Shown: positions 16,901 to 22,815 of the stretch, piece by piece | Position numbering within the stretch: position 1 is the stretch's first letter | Layout of the letters: every line of letters starts with the position of its first letter | Virus record (IMG/VR): IMGVR_UViG_3300035184_001642 | Location: 1-23,008 of that record | DNA: 23,008 bases | From: a virus | Strand: one strand, 5' to 3' | Notes under the pieces: generated by a model | The model's database searches: none | Told to the model about the DNA's origin: nothing | The model's input: only the letters and a program-made list of their open reading frames with translations | Program-made: the position numbers and the translations under genes

Positions 16901-18665
16901 GGTAAATGGAAATAATGATAATTTAATTCCAGTATCTTCAACATTCACCCCAGGGAGAAATGCTTCGGTTATTTACAATAACGCCTATAGAAATTTCTCA
17001 TCTGTATCATCATCATTAAAATTAGAATATACTTCTTTAACTGTAGGTTCTGTAAAAATATTAGCGGGTGGTCAAGAATTTTCAGCATATTTTTCAAATC
17101 AATTATTACCCCAATTAAATTCAGTAACTCAATCCTTCAACAAACCTGATTTCTTATTTACTGGTGGGGGTGGGAATAATGCATTGGTAGTTGGAAAAGG
17201 TCTTTTAGGAGGTACTGTAGGAGGTAGCCCACAATATTTAAATTTACCTTCTAGTTTATCACAAAGTACGGCATTCACACAACTGTTTGTAACCCAATCA
17301 GCAGTAGCGATGGCTTTTACAGCAAGTTCAAATTATTCTACTAATAGAGGTTTTGGTCTTTTACAATTACAAGGACCACCAGCAGAAATTGAATTCCCAC
17401 TTCTACTTTCATCATATCAACCAGCAGCAAGTAATCTCTTTAAAATAGTAGGCCCTACCATAAGCACATTAAATAGTATCAATACTATACTCAGTATGGG
17501 TGTTTTAAATTCATCTAGTGTTTATGATGGTCCTAACCCAACATCCACTATAACTTTAGTAACCCAAAACTATAATTCTAGTAATGATATTGGTTCTTAT
17601 TGGGGCTGTTCATCAGTATTCTCAAGTCTTTTAGCTAATATAAACATAGCGGGTAGTACAACAGGGGCTGGGAGGTATGCATTTCCTATAATAAGTGATA
17701 TTAATGATCCTAATAATTATTATACTTATAATTTTAGCGAGTCAAGACTTGGAGTGTATCCACAACCAGTAGATACAAAACTTTTAATTGAAAAGGGAGA
17801 TGAAATCAGAATATCTTATATTTCCCCTACGGTACTTGCTACATCAACAGATGACCCCCCAGTAGCAACACAAGACTTTACGGTTATAGATTACGAATTA
17901 CCACCACCACTATTAATAAGTGATGCAGTTGAATTTTCTGGAGGTGGAGTTAATCTAACATTCTCTGGATTAGCTACATCACCTTCTTTCCAAGGACAAG
18001 GATCCACAATAAATCCTTACAGTGTAGATGAAGTTTTTAGAAGATTTCAACAAGCACAGGAAAATGGAACAATATTCTTTGCAGCTAATAGTAATAATAG
18101 AGATGATACAACTATAGGTTATGGACCAGTTGCCTCCATTTCTAAAACATCAACTTCAGTAACTGTAGCGTGTTTAGGTAGTAGTTGGTCTTATCCAACA
18201 ACTCCAGCTTCTTCTAAGTGGTTGTTTGGAACTAACAGCGAAATTATTAGAACAGGAATTATTCCGAATACTTTTGAAGGTATATGGAGATATGGTCCTA
18301 TTCTATCAAATACCGCGGCCTCTAACCCATATAGCAATCCTTTTGATCCTGCATTTGTATATGATAGAATTATAGTAAATCCAGACCCAGCAACATTAGC
18401 TCTTCAAATACCTAAAGGTAGCATTTATAATATGACTATAAGAAAAAGAGTAAGTACAGATGATAGAGTAGTATTAAATCAAATATCTCCATCAGGATCT
18501 AAAGGTTCAATAACTCCATCAGGAGATGGTTACATTATCCCTAATGATTTATCAGCAGTACAAAGAAGAAATGTAAATGAATTAATCATTAAATTAAAAT
18601 CTAATAATGCCTTTAACCAGGACACTACATCTGAAGTATCAAATTGGGATGAATTAGATGATTAA
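10962..18665 (+). CDS. gp7-like: Giant gp7-like baseplate wedge / tail protein with lectin-like domain (2567 aa)
   Basis: This gene fills a third of the window. Its order is: an 11-residue repeat (10-31); a beta-rich region with YLSEISSDRTEIAIKSN and DTILIKLYEPLP (about 180-280); helices; then a hallmark segment, IFKRLYHNMAYLTKKKGTIS, followed by GLRQLINIWGIPNTILRI (about 645-690), which is typical of wedge and P2 gpI-like tail proteins. A concanavalin/LamG-like sandwich interrupts it (about 745-945). Next comes FDNSLFKAIKSYVPARTSV with GVLIKQNLLERNRRP (about 1180-1215), also typical of these wedge proteins. The last 1300 residues are Ser/Asn/Gly-rich, beta-predicted and unrecognised. T4 gp7 has 1032 residues, so this is far larger and may combine wedge and fibre or receptor-contact functions. 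It has no frameshift. Confidence 0.7.
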   Translation: MEITNTTSSLNARSSVNPSNLSAKSSVNQSGLTAADLSFTTKPSVTPTPVVPKNIDFTIPVSASITYVDPSTLSSDGFELQDQAIIPNTFLTSSFTPGDNFVELYVYDAQKNLLTSNYNWEDWTIVENSNTEIPSGSYVDITTGLNVAEVAPTTLPTNELVLDPSSNVYNQGFENGVLYASYNFVKYELGSSPQDTFYLSEISSDRTEIAIKSNTIDKNDIKRGYISLTNSLRGFAYFDEFYVSFFNNEYAISINVLTTGSIKSPTDTILIKLYEPLPTQYNVKDELYVASKVGESKAYKVEFIEDLSSFIEQANFIKGPNINISLKDLVNNSTTLKSYEDLTTTPSSESLNNLLNTLNKTGVTITPNYSYNTFNEFINFSSAKERINNFYEKVSQIQSYEADIETITKITGSNPNVVPISSSLASLQTNISNLITNFDGYESYLYNNSSSFAYPKSGSVYPYPLLSTGSVEVLEWLGSDVENSQYYGGYVLSASVHDQNNQNWLYYTIPSFITENSNNDEYVEFSNMVGQSFDEIWLYTRALSERYNTTNDPDRGLPLGLAAEAIKGLGFETFGNNYNNQNNFIGLTGENNGSYVPPTGSELITQYIAINGGSVYNYWSDNYAWIDYVEQVNDPGFPYAIDKVSKEIFKRLYHNMAYLTKKKGTISGLRQLINIWGIPNTILRINEFGGKNRDNSNDYDLWYNRFSYAYTPIANTYAASSSVRIPWMPLERNRIADSEYIVPDGLAFRFKTTGFPSSSFGGSYYTQSLVAKKSNGVADSEMDFGISLFYEDQPSGSYSGSSNSDYYEYGKMRFYISASSAQGGVLESDDIFLPFFNKGWWSVSFQRDTHVSASINIKDTKYTLQVANNLYNGADGNIIGWTGSVDSDVTSAQSSVNEAWNSFGVSEIDGIYLGGYVSGSNVVAEVLNENGKIFSGSLQEFRYYSNDIPTEVFHDFVMNPESIEGNNITGSESSFDIVNFRAPLGNELEYLYTASQYGDYIEPILSSHPAITGSANLVITASFVNPANNEVTSSYDFIHYSSSVLRTYSKPNTEVYQLDQPAVGIRNRVSNKIQVEDGDAYGNVLSRQVSIDQNYLISQSYTEDVTNLEVAFSPQDEVNDDIIASFGYGVISDTIADPRYAYDSKLNYYPRLRNVAIDYFKKYTEGNVYDYLRLIKYFDNSLFKAIKSYVPARTSVTTGVLIKQNLLERNRRPSVTVNPNTTVARTPETGSYDGIPTGQEGLNSAIQLRDLELTGSFDVASIDGGAGGVPNPFNEYTQSLLYSEVTQSWIVENNTVSGSVFEVHNSQDEFYNGEYSGSNLTVTTQSLLDNPYTSLQLRDTQYYISASSGIVYPIASAPFFGYPQKLTEIGDFSALTTPNMIVKVFTDVDVAWSWINSFFLQSYADYIGKNFLVLFESVSIPDKYFILAAFINRFDEDENDYISTVLPGVGVNDNIKFSGGAAVKEQQRLTLNDPFDAPYFNDYIDNSFTSSLNDIGVNTLSPIFQFAITGSSDGSTLDPGNETIFKTYFGTGGSAIKSNHIHSTLFPADASNIGYYVVGGNVDGTLFRPRGLLIAPPDANSSMGKYNVPGISSSPFYLTIETQNGGTILDSENLNVTQSARTYVSNYHVSLSQAISIVAGKNATSFLFGPSSGSFFQYRQVFLGSTDGTRCIPDSYTYTPLALALNKFSIDPTTDQIYDNTATFLANPTFQFKLDASLQVGSTPIINSLSGSEFYQGLTDKIGPLLTVDSPNSNNLYWYYNTGSRTIRGNDYNGSSTNTWIPVKSQPAQLFNFNPSLVGNPLIFDNSPFNTLFNNATGSEKNTYVQELDYGNGIETPVNLQAIIDNTAAKAQVNDSFYTSLSNIIPRYLGTKITSADYNFPTPVPSGSFPQGITSVALERDLFRENKIRFKTGETGSWAGDNSYGQTAVIESNPIYFAHFKSSRESREVFNTTTFDIDQLIQVPMNAIKGSSNLRISSSRVNGNNDNLIPVSSTFTPGRNASVIYNNAYRNFSSVSSSLKLEYTSLTVGSVKILAGGQEFSAYFSNQLLPQLNSVTQSFNKPDFLFTGGGGNNALVVGKGLLGGTVGGSPQYLNLPSSLSQSTAFTQLFVTQSAVAMAFTASSNYSTNRGFGLLQLQGPPAEIEFPLLLSSYQPAASNLFKIVGPTISTLNSINTILSMGVLNSSSVYDGPNPTSTITLVTQNYNSSNDIGSYWGCSSVFSSLLANINIAGSTTGAGRYAFPIISDINDPNNYYTYNFSESRLGVYPQPVDTKLLIEKGDEIRISYISPTVLATSTDDPPVATQDFTVIDYELPPPLLISDAVEFSGGGVNLTFSGLATSPSFQGQGSTINPYSVDEVFRRFQQAQENGTIFFAANSNNRDDTTIGYGPVASISKTSTSVTVACLGSSWSYPTTPASSKWLFGTNSEIIRTGIIPNTFEGIWRYGPILSNTAASNPYSNPFDPAFVYDRIIVNPDPATLALQIPKGSIYNMTIRKRVSTDDRVVLNQISPSGSKGSITPSGDGYIIPNDLSAVQRRNVNELIIKLKSNNAFNQDTTSEVSNWDELDD
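10989..11054 (+). repeat. Two tandem 33-bp units at the start of the giant gene
   Basis: Units 10989-11021 and 11022-11054 match at 25 of 33 positions by my reading and encode the related 11-residue segments LNARSSVNPSN and LSAKSSVNQSG. A third partial copy (LTA) follows. The protein extends in frame from this repeat. It is probably a flexible N-terminal tether produced by duplication. Confidence 0.7.
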
Positions 18666-18699
18666 TGATATTTAAAACTTGGAATAAGAACAAAAAAAA

Positions 18700-18715
18700 C
18701 GTATATTTATAAATA
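18700..18715 (+). promoter_or_regulatory. Putative late promoter with perfect T4 box TATAAATA
   Basis: The 63-nt gap after the giant gene contains CGTATATT (18700-18707), the last eight bases of the TTCGTATATT motif. It runs directly into TATAAATA (18708-18715), identical to the T4 late-promoter consensus. The ATG is at 18729. CGTATATT sits 21 nt from that start, almost the spacing of copies 1 and 2. T4 late promoters are read by gp55, and a gp55-like gene is at 3036. A second exact TATAAATA occurs inside a coding region (10075-10082), so the box alone is not decisive. Confidence 0.55.
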
Positions 18716-18728
18716 AAATAATTAAACA

Positions 18729-19388
18729 ATGGGATATTTAAATAATCAAGTAATAACGGTAGATGCTATTCTAACCACTAAAGGTAGAGAACTCCTAGCT
18801 AAAGGGGATGGTTCTTTCAATATCACTCAGTTTGCTTTAGCAGATGATGAAATTGACTATACTCTTTACAACCCTACAAACCCATCAGGTTCTGCATATT
18901 ACGGGGAAGCAATTGAAAACATGCCTCTATTAGAAGCATTTCCAGATGAAATGCAAATGATGAAGTATAAGTTAGTAACGTTACCTAGAGATACGGCAAA
19001 AATGCCTACTCTTGCTATTGGTAATGCTAACCCAGTTATTGCTCAAACAGAACCTTATGTTGTTAAAGTAAACACATTAAATTATTTAGGTGGAAATTCA
19101 GTAGTAGAATCATCAGGATATGTATTTACAGTAAGTGACGTTAGAATGTTTAGTTCAGTAATAGCTACAGGTATTGACAATAAAGCATCATTACAACTAA
19201 ATGCTACTCAAACAAACGGTACAAATGTATCTAAAACAGTAATAGGAACTTCAGTAACATTAACAGCAACTGGTATTAATACTTTATTTGGAACTGCAAG
19301 AAATGCCCTATATGGTACTCTAACAATTACTGGAAGAGATTCAGGAGCAAGATTACAGGTACCGATTACAATAAGAAGAACATCATAA
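18729..19388 (+). CDS. Conserved phage structural protein with Ig-like tail (219 aa)
   Basis: The N-terminal 50 residues carry a pattern I associate with a widespread T4-like virion protein: ILTTKGRELLAKGDGSFNIT then QFALADDEIDYTLYN (residues 14-48). A middle part (SGSAYYGEAIENMPLLEAF) and a beta-rich C-terminus with many Thr and Ser (about 120-219, for example TSVTLTATGIN and GTLTITGRDSGARLQVPITI) suggest an immunoglobulin-like or invasin-like sandwich. It stands behind the best late-promoter candidate and heads a three-gene structural group (18729, 19403, 20468). A baseplate or tail-fibre-attachment location is plausible; the exact T4 counterpart is unclear. Confidence 0.65.
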   Translation: MGYLNNQVITVDAILTTKGRELLAKGDGSFNITQFALADDEIDYTLYNPTNPSGSAYYGEAIENMPLLEAFPDEMQMMKYKLVTLPRDTAKMPTLAIGNANPVIAQTEPYVVKVNTLNYLGGNSVVESSGYVFTVSDVRMFSSVIATGIDNKASLQLNATQTNGTNVSKTVIGTSVTLTATGINTLFGTARNALYGTLTITGRDSGARLQVPITIRRTS

Positions 19389-19402
19389 AAATATAAAAAA
19401 AC

Positions 19403-20464
19403 ATGGCACTACAAACAACAGCGGGTGGAGCATTTCAAATATTAGACCCTAGAGATTTAGTAATCAGCACAGATAATGTTGCTGATACTGTATGGGAGAA
19501 CCATCAACCAACCCTTACAAGTTATTTTACATCTTCCGTTCAAGTAGCAAGTACTACTGGGCAGTTTTATTACAACATATATGGTTCAGAAGAAGCAACC
19601 GGCTCCGTACAATTTGCAATAGCATATTGTGATTCTCAAGGTAGTGGTAGTTTACTATATAATCCAAATGTTAATCAACTATCCCCAACAAGAACAAATT
19701 ATGGTCAGTATAGATCATTAATTTTAGGAGATGAAGAGAATTCATTTGTATTTGGTAACCAATCATCTTCCTTCTTTTATGCTTTACCAGTTGAAAGATC
19801 AGGATTTAAACAAGAACTACTTCCAGGTACTATGACATTAACTTTGAGTGGATCGGCAAATAACGAACCACTTTATTTAACAGATGACAGTCAATTAGGA
19901 GGTGCTGCTGTATTTACTGAAGCTGGTAGAGTATATAACATGGTTTCAGGCTCAGCAGGTGCTGTCTTCACTGGTGTTAATACTAGTGGGTGGAGTGAAA
20001 GTTCAGGTTCATATGGTTGGTTCTTACCGGATGTAGGTTTAGTCTTACTAAACGGCGAAGCCCTTTCAAGTTCATATGCTGGTGGAGGGATTGATATGGT
20101 ATCTGATAGAACAACAAACTCCATTCAAAACAACCCCGGATTATTATTTAATAGGTTAAATAAAGGAGGATTAGCAACTACATCTCCAGGGTGGACATTA
20201 AACTCAAACGAATCCTTATCTTCCGATTTTATATTTGCTAGAGCAAGAAATGATGAATTTAATTATTCAACAAACCCATCATTTATTTCAGGTTCAACAG
20301 GTGCTGTATTATACGATACCTTTATTAATGATCCTCAAGTATATATTACATCAGTAGGTTTATATAATGATAATCAGGAATTGGTAGCTGTAGCAAAACT
20401 ATCAAGACCATTACTTAAGGACTTTACTAAGGAATTGTTAGTAAGGATTAAGTTAGACTTCTAA
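19403..20464 (+). CDS. Tail/baseplate structural protein, paralogue A (353 aa)
   Basis: The protein is rich in Ser, Gly, Tyr and Asn and is mostly beta-predicted. It begins with FQILDPRDLVISTDNVADTV (12-31), then a SYFTSSVQVASTTGQFYYNI segment. Its last 45 residues (309-353), including VYITSVGLYNDNQELVAVAK, match the end of the next protein, indicating a shared C-terminal module. The central region (GSYGWFLPDVGLVLLNGEAL) reads like a buried beta-sheet core. No enzymatic motif was seen. It lies 14 nt after the preceding stop. It is a probable virion component of the baseplate or fibre attachment; assignment to a T4 gene number is not supported. Confidence 0.65.
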   Translation: MALQTTAGGAFQILDPRDLVISTDNVADTVWENHQPTLTSYFTSSVQVASTTGQFYYNIYGSEEATGSVQFAIAYCDSQGSGSLLYNPNVNQLSPTRTNYGQYRSLILGDEENSFVFGNQSSSFFYALPVERSGFKQELLPGTMTLTLSGSANNEPLYLTDDSQLGGAAVFTEAGRVYNMVSGSAGAVFTGVNTSGWSESSGSYGWFLPDVGLVLLNGEALSSSYAGGGIDMVSDRTTNSIQNNPGLLFNRLNKGGLATTSPGWTLNSNESLSSDFIFARARNDEFNYSTNPSFISGSTGAVLYDTFINDPQVYITSVGLYNDNQELVAVAKLSRPLLKDFTKELLVRIKLDF

Positions 20465-20467
20465 TGA

Positions 20468-21409
20468 ATGAGCGCATTCAAACAATTTACAACTAAGGAG
20501 GTTACCATAACCCCATTTATAGCTGATAAAGGATTTACTTTTATTGGTAATGAAATTACAGGCTCTACAGTCGGTATTAACATATATAAAGGGTTAAATG
20601 TTAAATATACCTCATCTAATAATGAACAAACTGGGTATGAATATTCATCCTCAAATAGTTCAATTTATAATAGTGTAAAACAATTATATTACACTAATTA
20701 TATATCCTCAAGTACAGGAGATATGATGGTAACGGCTAGTGTACTCCCAGGAGCTACAAGGGCAGATGACTATTACTATGGTCCTATAGAAGCACCTTTA
20801 TATGAAAACTACCTCCAATCAAGTTTAGAACAGCAAAGATATTGGCCTACTGGAAGTGGGGAACAGATCACAGTATTTGCAATACCTACCCAACTTTTTG
20901 GTGAAAAAATTGTTCCAACAACTTTTGAATATTCATACACCGGTTCTGTTTTTCCTAATGGTTTATTTTTAACTGATGATGGGGATGGTAATGTTATAAG
21001 TGGCTCTGAAGTTGTAGGTCAGATATTTTATTCTCATGGTATATCAGTTTTAACAACTCATAGTTGTCAATTAATCGCAAGAGATTTATTATCAATCCCA
21101 TCACAATTTAATACTCAAAAATTCCAATTTTCATCATCTCTTACTATATTTGAAAATCAATTTAAATGTACTATATTAGAAAATGAATTTGGTTCATCTC
21201 TTAACCCAACACTATTAACCCAATCTATTTCTGGGGGTTTAAATACAGCATATTATCCCTATACCACAGGATCATTTTTTACACCTTATGTAACCCAAGT
21301 AGGATTATATAATGAACAAACACAATTAATAGCAGTAGGGAAATTATCATTCCCTGTACCTATCTCACAATACACGGATACAACTATCCTAGTAAATTTC
21401 GATATATAA
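20468..21409 (+). CDS. Tail/baseplate structural protein, paralogue B (313 aa)
   Basis: The protein is Ser/Tyr/Thr-rich and beta-predicted. It contains SSSLTIFENQFKCTILENEF (about 223-242), a segment I associate with widespread structural proteins of environmental T4-like phages. The C-terminal 43 residues (271-313, starting FTPYVTQVGLYNEQTQLIAV) align with the end of the 353-residue neighbour, sharing V-G-L-Y-N, Q-x-L-x-A-V and K-L-S-x-P at matching positions. The next gene overlaps by 1 nt (TAATG). Only 3 nt separate it from the previous stop, so the pair is cotranslated and probably assembles together. Confidence 0.65.
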   Translation: MSAFKQFTTKEVTITPFIADKGFTFIGNEITGSTVGINIYKGLNVKYTSSNNEQTGYEYSSSNSSIYNSVKQLYYTNYISSSTGDMMVTASVLPGATRADDYYYGPIEAPLYENYLQSSLEQQRYWPTGSGEQITVFAIPTQLFGEKIVPTTFEYSYTGSVFPNGLFLTDDGDGNVISGSEVVGQIFYSHGISVLTTHSCQLIARDLLSIPSQFNTQKFQFSSSLTIFENQFKCTILENEFGSSLNPTLLTQSISGGLNTAYYPYTTGSFFTPYVTQVGLYNEQTQLIAVGKLSFPVPISQYTDTTILVNFDI

Positions 21410-21855
21410 TGAAATGGACATACAAAACAGAGGAAATATCAGAAATGTCTGAATTTCCAGACAATACCTTCGGATTTGTTTATATGGTAACACACATACC
21501 ATCAGGTAAAGCTTACATAGGTAAAAAAGTATTATTCCACAACCGCAAAGTAAAATTAGGCAAAAAAGAATTAGCAGAATATGCTGGGGTTGTTGGTCGT
21601 AGACCTTCATATAAACTAATGATAAAAGAATCAGATTGGAAAACCTATTGGGGTTCTAACAAACCCCTTTTATCTTTAATAAAGGAAGAACCTATAGAAA
21701 ATTTTGAACGTCATATTATTTGTTGTTGTTCATCAAAAAAACAACTTACATATTTTGAAATAAAATATCAAATGATATACCAAGTTTTAGAAAAACCCGA
21801 AGAATTCTTTAATGATAACATTCTCGGTAAGTTTTTCACCCGTGACTTGGAATAA
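21409..21855 (+). CDS. SegE-type GIY-YIG nuclease
   Basis: This 148-residue protein has a variant GIY-YIG core: FVY at 23-25 and YIG at 36-38, separated by ten residues as in the family, with basic residues after (KKVLFHNRKVK). A WKTYWGSN block (77-84) is typical of the phage SegE-like branch. E117 in YFEIKYQ and N135 or N137 in FFNDNI are placed like the catalytic Glu and the structural Asn. Family members nick or cut DNA using a divalent metal. It could be a homing endonuclease or a conserved phage repair/recombination nuclease; no intron is visible. A CCC run (105-107) is unusual. It starts inside the previous stop codon. Confidence 0.75.
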   Translation: MKWTYKTEEISEMSEFPDNTFGFVYMVTHIPSGKAYIGKKVLFHNRKVKLGKKELAEYAGVVGRRPSYKLMIKESDWKTYWGSNKPLLSLIKEEPIENFERHIICCCSSKKQLTYFEIKYQMIYQVLEKPEEFFNDNILGKFFTRDLE

Positions 21856-21865
21856 CCAAACTCCA

Positions 21866-21875
21866 TTCGTATATT
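21866..21875 (+). promoter_or_regulatory. Putative phage promoter motif TTCGTATATT (copy 3)
   Basis: This exact copy lies in the 27-nt gap between the nuclease and the primase. It precedes the first replication gene after the virion block, as expected if this motif marks non-late transcription. The distance to the ATG at 21883 is only 7 nt, shorter than the 22 nt of copies 1 and 2, so the transcript would be nearly leaderless if this is a -10 element. Confidence 0.5.
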
Positions 21876-21882
21876 ATGGTTT

Positions 21883-22815
21883 ATGATAAATGAACTATTA
21901 GTAAATCTAGTAAATTCTGTACTTGGGGCGGGGAAAAGGACTGCAAGGGGCAATCAAGCTCATACTTGTCCTTACTGCAACCACCACAAGCCAAAACTAG
22001 AAATTAATTTTTCAGAAAATAAAAAAGGTTATAACCCATGGCATTGTTGGGTTTGTAATAAAAAAGGTACTAGAATTACATCATTATTTAAACAACGCAA
22101 GGTCTCACCTGAAAAATTTGAAGAGTTATTTAAATTAATTGGTAATGAGAAAGAACATAAAACTGTTGTAACTTATAATGAATTAAAACTTCCTGAGGAA
22201 TATAAAAAATTTAAAGATATTACCTCCTCAGATATAGAAGGCAGGCAAGCCTTAGCTTACATTAAGAGTAGAGGAATTACTCAAGATGATATAGAAAAAT
22301 ATAATATAGGATATTGTACTACAGGCCGATATGCTAAAATGGTTATTATTCCTTCCTACGATGCTGTTGGGGGTATGAATTATTTTACCGGTAGATCATT
22401 CGAGAAAGATGCTTACACCAAGTACCGCAACCCAGAAACGTCTCGCGATATAATACCGTTTGAGATGTTTATAAACTGGGATTTACCATTAGTGTTATGT
22501 GAGGGTCCGTTTGATGCTATTGCTATTAAACGCAATGCAATTCCATTATTAGGAAATAACCTACAATCAACCCTCATGAAAAAGATAGTAACTTCCACAG
22601 TAAAAAAAATATACATTGCTTTAGACTCAGATGCCCGAAAACAGGCTTTATACTTTGCTGAGCAGTTTATAAATGAAGGTAAAGAAGTTTATTTAGTAGA
22701 ATTAGAGGGGAAAGACCCTAGTGAAATGGGGTTTTCCCAATTTACTAATCTTATTCAAAGAACGTTTCCATTAACACAATATGACTTAATGGAAAAGAAA
22801 TTAGAATTAGTATGA
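21883..22815 (+). CDS. gp61: DNA primase, T4 gp61-like (zinc finger plus TOPRIM)
   Basis: The N-terminal zinc-binding module has C29 and C32 in TCPYCNHHK, and C55 and C58 in HCWVCNKKG, with H54 adjacent. The TOPRIM catalytic domain follows: E207 in VLCEGPFDAIAI, the D-x-D pair D248/D250 in YIALDSD, and a KDPSE segment near 277-281. A GRSF-type strand (170-173) precedes it. At 310 residues it is similar in size to T4 gp61 (342). It would synthesise RNA primers for lagging-strand replication, working with a helicase encoded elsewhere. It follows a TTCGTATATT motif and overlaps the next gene by 4 nt (ATGA), which suggests a replication/recombination operon. Confidence 0.88.
   Translation: MINELLVNLVNSVLGAGKRTARGNQAHTCPYCNHHKPKLEINFSENKKGYNPWHCWVCNKKGTRITSLFKQRKVSPEKFEELFKLIGNEKEHKTVVTYNELKLPEEYKKFKDITSSDIEGRQALAYIKSRGITQDDIEKYNIGYCTTGRYAKMVIIPSYDAVGGMNYFTGRSFEKDAYTKYRNPETSRDIIPFEMFINWDLPLVLCEGPFDAIAIKRNAIPLLGNNLQSTLMKKIVTSTVKKIYIALDSDARKQALYFAEQFINEGKEVYLVELEGKDPSEMGFSQFTNLIQRTFPLTQYDLMEKKLELV

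Noticed and set aside
10962-18665. Frameshifted or chimeric assembly of several genes
   Set aside because: The frame is continuous over 2567 codons with uniform codon use, and internal ATG codons have no stop/start junctions; a single real gene is the simplest reading.
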